The translations under genes and the position numbers were made by a program. Under the pieces are notes generated by a model, which did no database searches, had not been told where the DNA came from, and saw only the letters and a program-made list of their open reading frames with translations. Below are positions 32,839 to 41,669 of a stretch of 55,284 nt of DNA, piece after piece. How positions within the stretch are numbered: position 1 is the stretch's first letter; each line of letters opens with the position of its first letter. The DNA lies in contig CACAPQ010000015.1 of NCBI GenBank assembly GCA_902534325.1, forward strand, positions 1-55,284. The letters are read 5' to 3'. Source of the stretch: Paracoccaceae bacterium (GTDB lineage Bacteria; Pseudomonadota; Alphaproteobacteria; Rhodobacterales; Rhodobacteraceae).

Positions 32839-34428
32839 TTATCTTTTGATCCATCCATAGTCTGCCATACAGGCTTTTGCTATTGCTTGAGCAAACTCTC
32901 TTGCTGCTCCTCTGGCTTGTGAGCTTGCCAGACCTTCTGCTATTCCAGCCCACATTCCTCCACTACTCCCTTCAAAACATGAAAAACTACGGGATCCAAA
33001 AGCATGGCAATTAACACTATTCGAGCTTCTTCTCGGTTTATTAGCATTTAGATATGAACGTCCCTCTGCTTCAGCTTTAGCCTCACAGATATCTTTTGCA
33101 TCATCAAAAGGTAGTTTCGGATTTCCACTTAAGGGAACCCAACCTCTGGTATTTGAGCTACTGTTAGAACTTGTGCTTTTAGAACTAGTGCTTTTAGGCT
33201 TCTGTACTGAAGAAAAGGTAGAGGGAACGGAAACCTTTTTTAGTAATTTATTAAAAACCAACCATGGCGGATTTTCGTGTAAACCTTCAACAACGATAAA
33301 ATCTGTAATTGCTTTCAGAGTTCCCTTGCCCCATAGCCCATCTATATCGAGTGAGTAGTAGTGCAGTTCTTTCAGAGCATATTGTATTTGTTGCCTTTTA
33401 AGCTTTATATAACGGTTGAATGTTTGGCGAAATTCCAATTCTTTCTTTTTTAGTTCTTCTCTCACTTTCTTTTTTAGCTCTACTGTCACATTACAAAGTA
33501 GTCCACGCTGTCTGGCTTCCTTCAAATGAGGTGCTACCATTCTGTGGGAGCTCCAATATACGGCATTTCCTGCCGTCAAAGTAGCCATCTCACATAAATC
33601 CTCATCTGTGCACTTAGATACCTCCGCTAAAAGTTTACATCGATCTGATGCACTTGGATCTCTCTTTTGGTTTGACAGATTCTTATTTTTTTCATCTTCT
33701 ATGCCGCAATCAAGCCCTCGTCTTTTAGACTCAGCGACATAAGCAGAACGACTAAAGTCCCATTTAATTAAACCATCTTCTATAATCGTAGAATAATGAC
33801 AAAGAGTTTCAACGCCAGTGCACTTTTTAGGGTTACTTGTGCAATGCTTTTGATTTTGGGTATTAACAGAGCAAGATAGCCCTCTTTTTTTTGCCTCTAT
33901 TACGTAACCATCATGGTAGCCTTCATGCCAGTGAATACCCAAAAACATTTGGAATGTTGCTTGCGAACAAAGCTCCGTATCAGCACAGTTTGATAGATTA
34001 GAAATTGAGCAACTATCGTTGGTTATCGGTGAAGATTCTTTTTCAACGTTACAACTAAGGCCATACTCTTTAGCTAAATCTACATGTGCTTCAGCTTCAC
34101 TGTTCCAATAAACATCACTACCTTCTGTGGTTGTTGCTTTCTCACACAGTTCACTGATCTTGCATTCATTAGCATCTAGGTCACAAGGTGATTTCGGATC
34201 TGAAGCTCCACAATCTATTCCTATTTCTTTGGCAAACTTAACATGCTCATCAAAATCTAAATTACTTGTCCAAAACTTTAGACCGTTGACCATCTCGGTA
34301 GAGATATCGCAAAGCTTCTTGGGTGTGCATTGATCTGGATCATCTTTACACTCTTCAGCTATTGAAACTTGAGCAAGACAAAAAAACGATAAGAAACTCA
34401 GCAGAATAATTTTGGAAAGTGTCTTCAT
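32839..34428 (-). CDS. Secreted protein: five Cys-rich modules + coiled coil + peptidoglycan-binding-like domain
   Basis: 529 residues. Signal peptide MKTLSKIILLSFLSFFCLAQVSIA. Residues ~25-310 hold five modules of ~55-65 residues, each with a Cys, then LC..A/ST, a Trp, an A/E-K-G/R-L stretch and a final Cys (e.g. KKLCDIS...IGIDC; SELCEKAT...YGLSC; TELCSQAT...RGLSC). A lysine/glutamate-rich helix comes next (~315-345). LKELHYYSLDIDGLWGKGT is a PG_binding_1-like motif. The last ~130 residues are Ser-rich with two Cys. Predicted to be anchored to the cell wall. Confidence 0.75.
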   Translation of the reverse strand: MKTLSKIILLSFLSFFCLAQVSIAEECKDDPDQCTPKKLCDISTEMVNGLKFWTSNLDFDEHVKFAKEIGIDCGASDPKSPCDLDANECKISELCEKATTTEGSDVYWNSEAEAHVDLAKEYGLSCNVEKESSPITNDSCSISNLSNCADTELCSQATFQMFLGIHWHEGYHDGYVIEAKKRGLSCSVNTQNQKHCTSNPKKCTGVETLCHYSTIIEDGLIKWDFSRSAYVAESKRRGLDCGIEDEKNKNLSNQKRDPSASDRCKLLAEVSKCTDEDLCEMATLTAGNAVYWSSHRMVAPHLKEARQRGLLCNVTVELKKKVREELKKKELEFRQTFNRYIKLKRQQIQYALKELHYYSLDIDGLWGKGTLKAITDFIVVEGLHENPPWLVFNKLLKKVSVPSTFSSVQKPKSTSSKSTSSNSSSNTRGWVPLSGNPKLPFDDAKDICEAKAEAEGRSYLNANKPRRSSNSVNCHAFGSRSFSCFEGSSGGMWAGIAEGLASSQARGAAREFAQAIAKACMADYGWIKR

Positions 34429-34947
34429 GATATTTTTATAACAGCATAAATTTTGAATTTAAAAAAGTATTTGAATATAGACTTCTTAAAAATCCGTTCC
34501 AAATCCTAAAGTGGTTAACGACAAAGATTAAAAGTAACTCTAACTATCTTTGTTTATTGAAGAAATTATCTTTAAGTTTTTCCTAAAGTAGGAAATCTGT
34601 TAACCACTTTTAGTGGCCATTAATTTCTAAAATTAATTATTAGAGGTAGAGATATACTTTAGGTATTTCTTAGTTCACTTAAGTATTAATAATTTTAATA
34701 ATATTGATAGTTAAAAGAACCTTTAAGTGACTAAGAGTTCTTTTTTAACTTCTATTTTTAATAGTAGAACTTGCTTAAGCTATCCTTAAAGTCCCCACTC
34801 TATTTACTCTGTCGTCTCTTCTCTGTCGTCCCAACGTTATGTATTACATCATGTATTCCCTATATTTATGGGAGGACACTTTATGACCCGATTAAGTTTC
34901 CCTTTTATGACCCGATTAAGTTTCCCTTAATATATGGGAGGACACTT
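34429..34947. repeat. 520-base gene-free region with nested direct and inverted repeats
   Basis: TATGACCCGATTAAGTTTCC occurs twice in tandem (34882-34927), flanked on both sides by ATGGGAGGACACTTT (34867 and 34936). AAAGTGGTTAAC (near 34509) is mirrored by GTTAACCACTTT (near 34598). No gene is apparent; a 62-codon frame across the repeats is judged chance. Confidence 0.65.
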
Positions 34948-35475
34948 TTATTCTACTAAACCTGTTGGAGGTTCGGGTGCTTTACCATAGACCACGTCTT
35001 TGACATTAGCCTTCCAGAACCTTTTACAATATCTTGAGGCTTCCTGAGAAATAGTTCCATTAGATCTATTTTCTCTATGAAAGAGATGCTTGTCATCAAC
35101 AGGATGCGGATGAAGCAGCTTATAGTTACTTAAAATATCTCGTAGCCTTACATCTTCACCTGATCTAGCGAGATCAATTAAATTTTTCAAATATCCAAGC
35201 CGCTGCCCAGGAGGTATAGTATAATACTCCTCAGCCAGTCTTTTTGCTTTCTCAAAGAATTCTCTATTTTCTCTTCTTTTAGAAACACTCGTAAGCGAGT
35301 TTCTCTTAATTTCCTTATGTCTTTTTCTACAGTTAGAGGAACAATATATCTTATTCCTTCTACCCTGAACTAATCCAGAGCATCTTGGACAGGTTCTTAT
35401 TTTATTATTTTCGTCAGGAGTAAAATCATCAGTATCAATGATTTCAAAATCATCCCGATCAACGGACATTTCCAT
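34948..35475 (-). CDS. Zinc-finger protein, 175 residues, island-associated
   Basis: A single zinc finger, CPRCSGLVQGRRNKIYCSSNC (Cys x4), with a basic flank (RKRHKEIKR). A helical domain with YYTIPPGQRLGYLKNLIDLAR follows. This arrangement is remembered from small proteins of rhodobacterial genomic islands. DNA/RNA binding is likely. Function unknown. Confidence 0.65.
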   Translation of the reverse strand: MEMSVDRDDFEIIDTDDFTPDENNKIRTCPRCSGLVQGRRNKIYCSSNCRKRHKEIKRNSLTSVSKRRENREFFEKAKRLAEEYYTIPPGQRLGYLKNLIDLARSGEDVRLRDILSNYKLLHPHPVDDKHLFHRENRSNGTISQEASRYCKRFWKANVKDVVYGKAPEPPTGLVE

Positions 35476-35648
35476 TGCGGTTTCCTTTTAAGTGAATTGT
35501 GGGGGTGTCTGTGCTTTAGCTGACAATCACATTTATTAATTCATGAATAAATGCTTAAACGAACAGTACTATATTTTAGGGGTATTGTCAAGTAAATTAT
35601 TGTTTTTATTGATAAATAATAGAGAAGTTTTTTAATATTTTAAGCAAT

Positions 35649-36401
35649 TTATTTTATATTGAAGCTAGTAAAAAAGACTTCCTCAACACCACCGAATCCT
35701 TCAAGTATTTCTAACCTATTGTTTATGGATTTCCTGATCCTGTATGCTAAATCCCTTGGGCCATCCATGCCCCTTAGTTCTGCTGAAGGGAACTCACTTA
35801 CTACACCTAGAATTTCTGACCGGAGTGCTAATTGATGTTTCTCAACATTTTCCATTACAATTTTATCATACTGGGTAGATACTCCAATATTAAACTGTAG
35901 AAATACCTTGGAGCCTTTCAAGTTAGTGGTAAAATTATCTGGGAAAGTATAATAACTCGTTACAAAGGGATCCTCCGCATCATCTTTAATCTCAAGGTCT
36001 TCAGAAGAATTCATTGCCTGCTGAAGTTTCTTTTCGATAAGCTCCTCTACTTCTCCAAGTTCTGAGGTGTTTTCAGGCTCATTCTCATCTGTAATGCCTT
36101 CATTCAGTCTGTAACAACCAACATAGCTGTAAGCTGAGGTATGTTCTTCAGCTCTCACCCAACAGGTAAAATAGTCATGCTGATACAAAACGTGATAAAC
36201 CAAAAGGTCAACATCCGTTGTATACTGATTTAATGTCATATCAGGTTTATTGTTGAGATACTTAAAGTCACGCTTAAGATGTATCTCTTTATGAAGAACC
36301 TTACCGTTTTGGAGTATCTCACCTGCGGTAGGTAAGTGATCATCAGCACTTACAGCCGTAGCACCTAAGATAAGCAATATGGTGAGTAGGATGTTTTTCA
36401 T
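35649..36401 (-). CDS. Secreted protein, 250 residues, unknown
   Basis: Signal peptide MKNILLTILLILGATAVSA, coded by DNA almost identical to that at 21145-21200. The mature part has two Cys (YFTCWVRA, VGCYRL), acidic stretches and strands. Starts inside the stop of the MORN-protein gene (ATGA), so the two are coupled. No family recognised. Confidence 0.65.
   Translation of the reverse strand: MKNILLTILLILGATAVSADDHLPTAGEILQNGKVLHKEIHLKRDFKYLNNKPDMTLNQYTTDVDLLVYHVLYQHDYFTCWVRAEEHTSAYSYVGCYRLNEGITDENEPENTSELGEVEELIEKKLQQAMNSSEDLEIKDDAEDPFVTSYYTFPDNFTTNLKGSKVFLQFNIGVSTQYDKIVMENVEKHQLALRSEILGVVSEFPSAELRGMDGPRDLAYRIRKSINNRLEILEGFGGVEEVFFTSFNIK
36346..36401 (-). repeat. Signal-peptide-coding repeat, copy 3
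   Basis: About 48 of 56 positions match 21145-21200 in the signal-peptide region only. It lies inside integrative element 1, while the other copies lie 15 kb to the left in chromosomal/accessory DNA. Confidence 0.7.
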
Positions 36402-36772
36402 TTTGATACCGGCTGACCGTCCTCATCAAATCTTTCCCAAAGACCGACTTGTTGTCCATTTTTAAAATTTCGTCTGTACATCAATTGACCGTTGTAATGA
36501 TATTCTTCCCATAGAAATACACGTTTACCTTTGTTGTAACTTCCACTGTGGGACACTTGTCCATTGTCGTAAATGAGTTCCCAGTAACCATCTAACTTTC
36601 CTTCTTTGAAATATCCTTTTGAAAGTAACTGACCACTTTCATGATATTTCGTCCAAAGACCTACTTTTAGTCCGTCCTGATAGTGTCCTCGAGACTTCAA
36701 TTCACCATTCTCATGATATTCTTCAATCAATCCGTTCAATTTTTTGTTTTTATGATTATTCAACCCACTCAC
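36398..36772 (-). CDS. MORN-repeat (YwqK-like) protein, 124 residues
   Basis: Five ~22-residue repeats of the form EEYHENGELKSRGHYQDGLKVGLW, each with G-x-W/Y and E-Y-Y-NG-Q. This matches the MORN-variant found in YwqK-type antitoxin-like proteins. It overlaps the next secreted gene (ATGA), a possible toxin-antitoxin-like or protective pair. That role is speculative. Confidence 0.75.
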   Translation of the reverse strand: MSGLNNHKNKKLNGLIEEYHENGELKSRGHYQDGLKVGLWTKYHESGQLLSKGYFKEGKLDGYWELIYDNGQVSHSGSYNKGKRVFLWEEYHYNGQLMYRRNFKNGQQVGLWERFDEDGQPVSK

Positions 36773-36900
36773 CGTTTTTTTGTTTTTATTTTTAACAAAA
36801 GTAATATGAGAACGACATTTTTTTCACAGCCGATTTTAAGCTACAATTATTAAAGTTTCAAATGACTTGCTCTCATAACTTATTTTCGTGATATCAATAA

Positions 36901-37314
36901 ATGAGATCGGTAGAAAAGAGGGTCTCAGTAATGTGGAACATTAATATACTAAATTTAATAAAAGGATTTATTGGAAAGGGCCCTGTAAGGGAATTTTTAA
37001 CAGACCCTGATGGAAACAAATTAATGAGACATGAGATTTCTCAATATAAAGGCAAAAAACAACATGGTTGTTGTGAACTTTATTTCCCAGTGTCAGGTAA
37101 AAAGAGAAAGTTAGAGAATTACTTTCAGGTAAAACACGGAAAAAAACACGGTTTTACTGAATTTTACCATGCTACAACTGGTATGCTTGAGACTAGAACT
37201 TGTTTTATGGATGATGTCCGTCACGGTTGGAGAGAAGTCTTTGATGAAGGAGGACAACTGCTTGAAAGAGAGTTGTACCAAAATGGACAACTTATTGATT
37301 TCCCCTCAACCTGA
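36901..37314 (+). CDS. MORN-like protein, 137 residues
   Basis: KQHGCCELYFP, KHGKKHGFTEFYH, VRHGWREVFDEGGQLLERELYQNGQL are MORN-like units. The start is ATG at 36901, or ATG at 36931 (MWNINILNL) if shorter. Divergent from the YwqK-like gene; both may derive from the same ancestor. Confidence 0.6.
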   Translation: MRSVEKRVSVMWNINILNLIKGFIGKGPVREFLTDPDGNKLMRHEISQYKGKKQHGCCELYFPVSGKKRKLENYFQVKHGKKHGFTEFYHATTGMLETRTCFMDDVRHGWREVFDEGGQLLERELYQNGQLIDFPST

Positions 37315-37357
37315 TAAGTCTTCTGCTCCAAGGTCACGATTTGGGCTTCTTAGTCAT

Positions 37358-38473
37358 TCAACTTTCTAATCTTAAGTCGGCAACTGCTACTTTCTGAAAA
37401 TACTGCTCAATTTTATTTACCCCATATCCATCTCCATACCCTGTCCCTACAGTGGTTATAGACGTCCAACCGCCAATTTGATCTATCAATTCTAAAGGGC
37501 ATTCTACGGCTCTGAGGCGGTCTCTGAAGGTATGTCTGAGGCTGTGCCCTGTTAGCCCAAAGTCTTTCTTTAACCACACATTGAGAGCATTGGAGGCATG
37601 AGTAGATTGGCAGCTTCCCTTCTTTATATATCTTGGAAAAAGATAGCTACCGTCAGCAGACTTTAGGACTAATTCCATAGCTGTCCTGGCATAGCCAACT
37701 AACGGTAAAGTTCGTTTGCTATTTCTGGTCTTTAATCTTCTCACTGCGTTTGGCCTGATATGAATGAGCCCTTGCTCTAGATCAATATCCTTAAGCTCCA
37801 GTCCAACGATCTCTGCTAGTCTGCACCCAGTCTCTCCCAAGAGTGGCATCAGAAGTTTGATCTTACTACCTGACGCTATGGCATGCTCATATCCCTGCTT
37901 CAGCTGCTCGTGAGTAAAGGTACCCCGTTTAGAAGTATCATTTCCTTCATTCTGAATGATTAATCTCGAGAAGGGATTACGTTTATCCAGATCTAACTCA
38001 GCATGTGCATAGTTAAGAATAGCACTGAGGCTGTTGATACGCCTTCTGATTGTAGCTGTTTTATTTCCTTTAAGGGTGAGATGACGAACAAACAGCTTAG
38101 CATCTTCTCGAGTATACTCACTGACATCTCTATCCCCTGCTACTAATATAAAGGCTGACAGAGCTACTCTGGGGGGTGTTTGATCAATAGGTCTTAAGGC
38201 TAGGTATTCTTCTGCTATTTCTGAAAGTTTCGTTGTTTTGGGTTTATAGCTTTCAACAATAGAGCTAATATCCACTGGTCGTATCTCTGTCGTATTTCTC
38301 CAAGATCCCTCAAGTACATAACTAAGACGTTTTGCATACTCTTCTGATTCCTGAGGGCATTTCGAGAGAGCTACTCGAATGAATTTTCCATAAGCTTTAA
38401 CTGCGTGTTTAGGCACACGTCTATTGTAATAATAGCAGCCTGAACGACTGATTGTGTACGGGATGTGTGACAT
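37358..38473 (-). CDS. Tyrosine recombinase (phage-type integrase) of element 1
   Basis: 371 residues. N-terminal SAM-like core-binding region (residues ~60-155), then the catalytic domain. ETGCRLAEIVGL contains the first Arg, GHSLRHTFRDR the H-x-x-R box, IGGWTSITTVGTGYG the Trp and the nucleophilic Tyr. GGAGG lies 10 bases before the ATG. Ends ~50 bases from the right att, consistent with an integrase next to its attachment site. Confidence 0.9.
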   Translation of the reverse strand: MSHIPYTISRSGCYYYNRRVPKHAVKAYGKFIRVALSKCPQESEEYAKRLSYVLEGSWRNTTEIRPVDISSIVESYKPKTTKLSEIAEEYLALRPIDQTPPRVALSAFILVAGDRDVSEYTREDAKLFVRHLTLKGNKTATIRRRINSLSAILNYAHAELDLDKRNPFSRLIIQNEGNDTSKRGTFTHEQLKQGYEHAIASGSKIKLLMPLLGETGCRLAEIVGLELKDIDLEQGLIHIRPNAVRRLKTRNSKRTLPLVGYARTAMELVLKSADGSYLFPRYIKKGSCQSTHASNALNVWLKKDFGLTGHSLRHTFRDRLRAVECPLELIDQIGGWTSITTVGTGYGDGYGVNKIEQYFQKVAVADLRLES

Positions 38474-38529
38474 GATTTTACCTCCAAAAGTAAATCTTGA
38501 AGGAATTTCAATGGTCTAACTTTAGGAAG

Positions 38530-38575
38530 TGGTGCCCCCACACGGACTCGAACCGCGGACCTACTGATTACAAAT
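38530..38575. repeat. att copy 2: 46-bp perfect duplicate of the tRNA-Thr 3' half
   Basis: Bases 38530-38575 are identical to 48710-48755, the tRNA-Thr 3' half including CCA. Bounds element 2 on the left and abuts element 1 on the right. A single base differs just after (CAAAT-T versus CAAAT-C). Confidence 0.9.
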
Positions 38576-38707
38576 TAGCTGGTCCTAGTGTGCAGCCCAT
38601 TTTCAAAACAGTGTAAGATAAAATTTTTTATGTTTAAAAACAATACATAAATAAATTTATCCTGTGCAATAAGATTGCAAAGTAGAGCAAAGAACTGTAT
38701 GATTTTT

Positions 38708-38725
38708 GGAACCCATATGGAACCC
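38708..38725. promoter_or_regulatory. Integrase arm-type candidate, left: GGAACCCATATGGAACCC
   Basis: Two GGAACCC heptamers 11 bases apart, 133 bases inside the left att of element 2. The same 18 bases recur near the right att (48646-48663) with one base changed. Overlaps the region just upstream of the integrase start. Confidence 0.5.
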
Positions 38726-38729
38726 AAGG

Positions 38730-39902
38730 ATGCCACGCAGAACAACATCTCGATTAACAGACGCTTTTGTCAGAAGTCTTAAACCTCGCGAAAAACGGTA
38801 CGATGTTTATGACGCGCAGCTAGCTGGCTTTGGAATAAGAGTAAGCCCTTTAGGAACTAAAAGCTGGATAGTGCTTTCAAGAAACCTCCAAAGGAAAACG
38901 AGAGTAACACTGGGCCGATACCCTCAAATGTCTCTAAATACTGCCCGACAACACGCGTTAGTCATACTCAACGCTATGGCGCAAGGAGAATATAAGCGCA
39001 CCAATTCATTTGAGCTTTTTCCTGATGCACTTCAGGAATGGTATTTAAGAGATCAGTCGACTAATAAAAGTTTCGCACAAGTTGAAAAAACAATCGCACT
39101 TCATGTTGAACCCTATCTTAAGAACTTCAAGATTAGGGAGATTGAAAAAAGAGATCTTCTTAAAATCATCGACCGGGTTGGAAGAAAAGCTCCCACACAG
39201 GCCAACCGCGTTCTTTCTTTTGTAAAGAGGTTCTTTACTTGGTGCGTATCGCGAGACCTACTTGACGTATCGCCAGCAAATGGCATTGCAAAATTTAAGA
39301 CCGAACAAGGGCGAGATCGGGTTCTCTCTCCCATCGAGTTGGAACGTGTCTATCAGACCTGTGATCAATTAGAGTACCCCTTTGGTCCCCTTTACAAGGT
39401 CTTACTTCTGACTGGTCAACGCTTAAATGAAGTAGCCGGCATGAGTTGGACTGAGGTCGATTTCAAAAGTGCAATATGGACCATTCCCAGCGAGCGCGCA
39501 AAAAACAAATCAAGCCATCTTGTTCATCTAAGCAATCCAGTATTGAAAGAGCTAAATGCTCTCTATGAATTCTCATCATCAGAGTTGGTATTCACAACAA
39601 CTGGCAGCACACCTGTTAGTGGATTTTCTAAATCAAAACGAAAACTGGATCATTTATCGGGTATAACGAATTGGCGTCTCCATGATCTACGCCGCAGTTT
39701 CGCAACTGTAACAACGGAGACACTGGGCTTTGAGCCGCCTGTTGTCGATCGGATCTTGAACCATGTAAGTGGCAGTGTACAGGGAATCGCTGCCGTGTAT
39801 CAGCGCGGAGAATATCTCAAAAAGCGTAAAGAAGTACTCGAGAGATGGGCTAATTACCTCGAGGGTCTGGGACAGTATGGGACCCTTCAGATAGTCTCCT
39901 AA
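38730..39902 (+). CDS. P4-family tyrosine integrase of element 2
   Basis: 390 residues from ATG at 38730 (AAGGATG); a TTG at 38706 is less likely since it would include the arm repeat. N-terminal DUF4102 region (LTDAFVRSLKPREKRYDVYDAQLAGFGIRVSPLG), SAM-like middle, catalytic LTGQRLNEVAGM (Arg), LHDLRRSFAT (H-x-x-R) and HVSGSVQGIAAVYQRGEYL (His and Tyr). Reads into the element from its left end. Confidence 0.9.
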   Translation: MPRRTTSRLTDAFVRSLKPREKRYDVYDAQLAGFGIRVSPLGTKSWIVLSRNLQRKTRVTLGRYPQMSLNTARQHALVILNAMAQGEYKRTNSFELFPDALQEWYLRDQSTNKSFAQVEKTIALHVEPYLKNFKIREIEKRDLLKIIDRVGRKAPTQANRVLSFVKRFFTWCVSRDLLDVSPANGIAKFKTEQGRDRVLSPIELERVYQTCDQLEYPFGPLYKVLLLTGQRLNEVAGMSWTEVDFKSAIWTIPSERAKNKSSHLVHLSNPVLKELNALYEFSSSELVFTTTGSTPVSGFSKSKRKLDHLSGITNWRLHDLRRSFATVTTETLGFEPPVVDRILNHVSGSVQGIAAVYQRGEYLKKRKEVLERWANYLEGLGQYGTLQIVS

Positions 39903-40108
39903 TCATTCCCAAAAAATCCCATAAAAATGTTTAAAAACAGTACTTTATTTGTGTTTTTGATGCATTCTTCATTTACGTGCAAGCCATGTCTATGCTATGA
40001 CTAAAATCAAAGAGATCTCTTTTTATTAACCGTTGTGAGCCGCTGAAAGCGCTCTCAACACAGATTTTGTCGTCATAAATTTTGACGCCAATTTGAAAAG
40101 GAGATGAA

Positions 40109-40306
40109 ATGCCGAACTTTATTTCAAGAAAAGATATACTTGCCACTTTTGATATCAGCGTTTGGACACTCAGACGTTGGCAAAAACATCGGGGATTCCC
40201 GGAGCCAATCTCAGTGAGCGGTATCAAAAAAATGTACGTTAAACCTGAGGTAGATACCTGGGTTCTGGAGCAGGCAATGAAAAAAGCTGAAGAGAGTCTG
40301 AAATAG
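40109..40306 (+). CDS. AlpA/excisionase-like HTH protein, 65 residues
   Basis: A single winged-helix HTH: FISRKDILATFDISVWTLRRWQKHRGFPEPI, then KMYVKPEVDTWVLEQ. This is the layout of AlpA-type regulators of P4-like integrases. GGAG upstream of ATG. It runs directly into the ATPase gene with no gap. Confidence 0.8.
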   Translation: MPNFISRKDILATFDISVWTLRRWQKHRGFPEPISVSGIKKMYVKPEVDTWVLEQAMKKAEESLK

Positions 40307-41500
40307 ATGTCCGATGAAGATGAGGCTCGCTTCAATATCGAATATTACGATGACGATTATGAGAAAAAAGTCGAAGAAGTATTTAGCAAAATGCTTGACA
40401 TACAGTTTAGAAGATCTCGATCCAAACAAAGCAAAAGAATTCATATCGTTGAAGACTTTATTGAAGATAGATCTTTAAACGTAGTGTACGGCAGCAGAGG
40501 TTCCGGTAAATCTTTATTGCTCGTTGATTTGATAACACACGTCAATAATGGAGCACACTGGGCAAATAAGGCAACCACATATTGTGACAGTTGGTATATT
40601 ATTTATGAAGACCCAGAGCATATTGATCTAAGAGATGAGATTACAAGACAAGTAAAATTTCCAAATCCAAAAGAGGGCGTTTATTCTGCTATTTCTGAAA
40701 CAGAACAAGACATTTTTTCTCCTTATTTTGAAACAGCTTTAGAACGACAAAGAGCAGCAAATCACTGCGGCGACGAAAAACACTTGAGCAACAAACCACA
40801 GGTTTTGGTGATCGATACTCTTTCATATGTTGCTGCCGAAATTGGTGATGAAAATAATCACTCCACAATGGCTCCAATTATAAAAAAGCTCAGAAAGTTT
40901 ATAAGTATAGGCTGGACTGTCTTTTTAGTTACACACTCCGGCAAAAACTCATCAAAAGGAGTACGCGGACATAGCTCGATTGAAGGGGCTGCTGATAATA
41001 TATTTCATGTAACCAGTCAGATAAGCAAAAAAGGTAGCTCTGAAATTATCACACTACGACAAACAAAAGCTAGAAATAGGAGTATAAGCAAGGTTCCAAT
41101 TCTTAGATTTCAGATAAAATTCGGTGTAATAAAAGGTACAGGAGAGAATGTCCCTTATATTGAATTTCTTGATAAGGGGGAAACTCAAGTTGCAAGCGCA
41201 AAGCCATCACAAAGAGAAGTAGCCGTTTTGAATATTCTGGATGGACTAATCAAAACAGAACCTACCAATGTAAAGATTATTTTTGGTTTAGATATGGATT
41301 TTTTTGCCATACAGCTTGCTCAGCTGGAAGCCTCATTCATTGCTAAGAACATCGCTCCTCAGGCAAAGTCCAAAGCTTCCCAAGCTAAGGCTTTAAAGCG
41401 GACCCTCGAAAGTCTTGCTGAAAAAGGTCTAATAAATGAGCGCAATGGATTTTATTGGTTGCCAGAAAATGAGCAGACGAACGATGACAAGCAGACTTGA
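40307..41500 (+). CDS. RepA-like RecA-fold ATPase (AAA_25 type)
   Basis: 397 residues. Walker A GSRGSGKS at residues 62-69, Walker B VLVIDTLSYV near 165, FLVTHSGKN as the sensor region, and GVRGHSSIEGAADNIFHV as in hexameric helicase RepA of plasmids and satellites. C-terminal ~90 residues helical (winged-helix-like). Probably the replicative helicase of the element, next to a palindrome that could be part of its origin. Confidence 0.8.
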   Translation: MSDEDEARFNIEYYDDDYEKKVEEVFSKMLDIQFRRSRSKQSKRIHIVEDFIEDRSLNVVYGSRGSGKSLLLVDLITHVNNGAHWANKATTYCDSWYIIYEDPEHIDLRDEITRQVKFPNPKEGVYSAISETEQDIFSPYFETALERQRAANHCGDEKHLSNKPQVLVIDTLSYVAAEIGDENNHSTMAPIIKKLRKFISIGWTVFLVTHSGKNSSKGVRGHSSIEGAADNIFHVTSQISKKGSSEIITLRQTKARNRSISKVPILRFQIKFGVIKGTGENVPYIEFLDKGETQVASAKPSQREVAVLNILDGLIKTEPTNVKIIFGLDMDFFAIQLAQLEASFIAKNIAPQAKSKASQAKALKRTLESLAEKGLINERNGFYWLPENEQTNDDKQT

Positions 41501-41528
41501 TCTTGCCAAAACGGAACCAAGACAGTGT

Positions 41529-41553
41529 GACACCCCCCATATAGGGGGGTGTC
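41529..41553. repeat. Perfect palindrome with 10-bp arms downstream of the ATPase gene
   Basis: Arms GACACCCCCC and GGGGGGTGTC enclose ATATA. It lies 29 bases after the ATPase stop. Candidate replication origin element or transcription terminator. The C/G runs are unusual for this AT-rich element. Confidence 0.7.
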
Positions 41554-41669
41554 CACTATTGTCCATTGGCGCGCGTCTTGTCTCCAATTGAAATTCAGAC
41601 TTCACAAAACAAAGTTTCGCGATAAGCTGGGTTATACACTCGCACCACTATTGGAGAAGAAATACACCA

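Larger units (their letters stand above)
32600..38548. mobile_element. Integrative element 1 (tRNA-Thr island, ~6 kb)
   Basis: Bounded by 24-bp repeats of the tRNA-Thr 3' end. Contains, left to right, a secreted Cys-repeat protein, a repeat-rich gap, a Zn-finger protein, a secreted protein with MORN protein, a second MORN protein, and a tyrosine integrase reading leftwards from the right end. No replication or structural phage genes are seen. Looks like a small genomic island or decayed satellite. Confidence 0.65.

Noticed and set aside
34771-34959. A 62-codon frame across the tandem repeats
   Set aside because: Its C-terminal half is just the translated direct repeats; no ribosome site and no plausible protein.
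38530-38605. A second tRNA-Thr gene
   Set aside because: Only the 3' 46 bases match; the 5' half including D-arm and acceptor strand is missing, so it is an att remnant.
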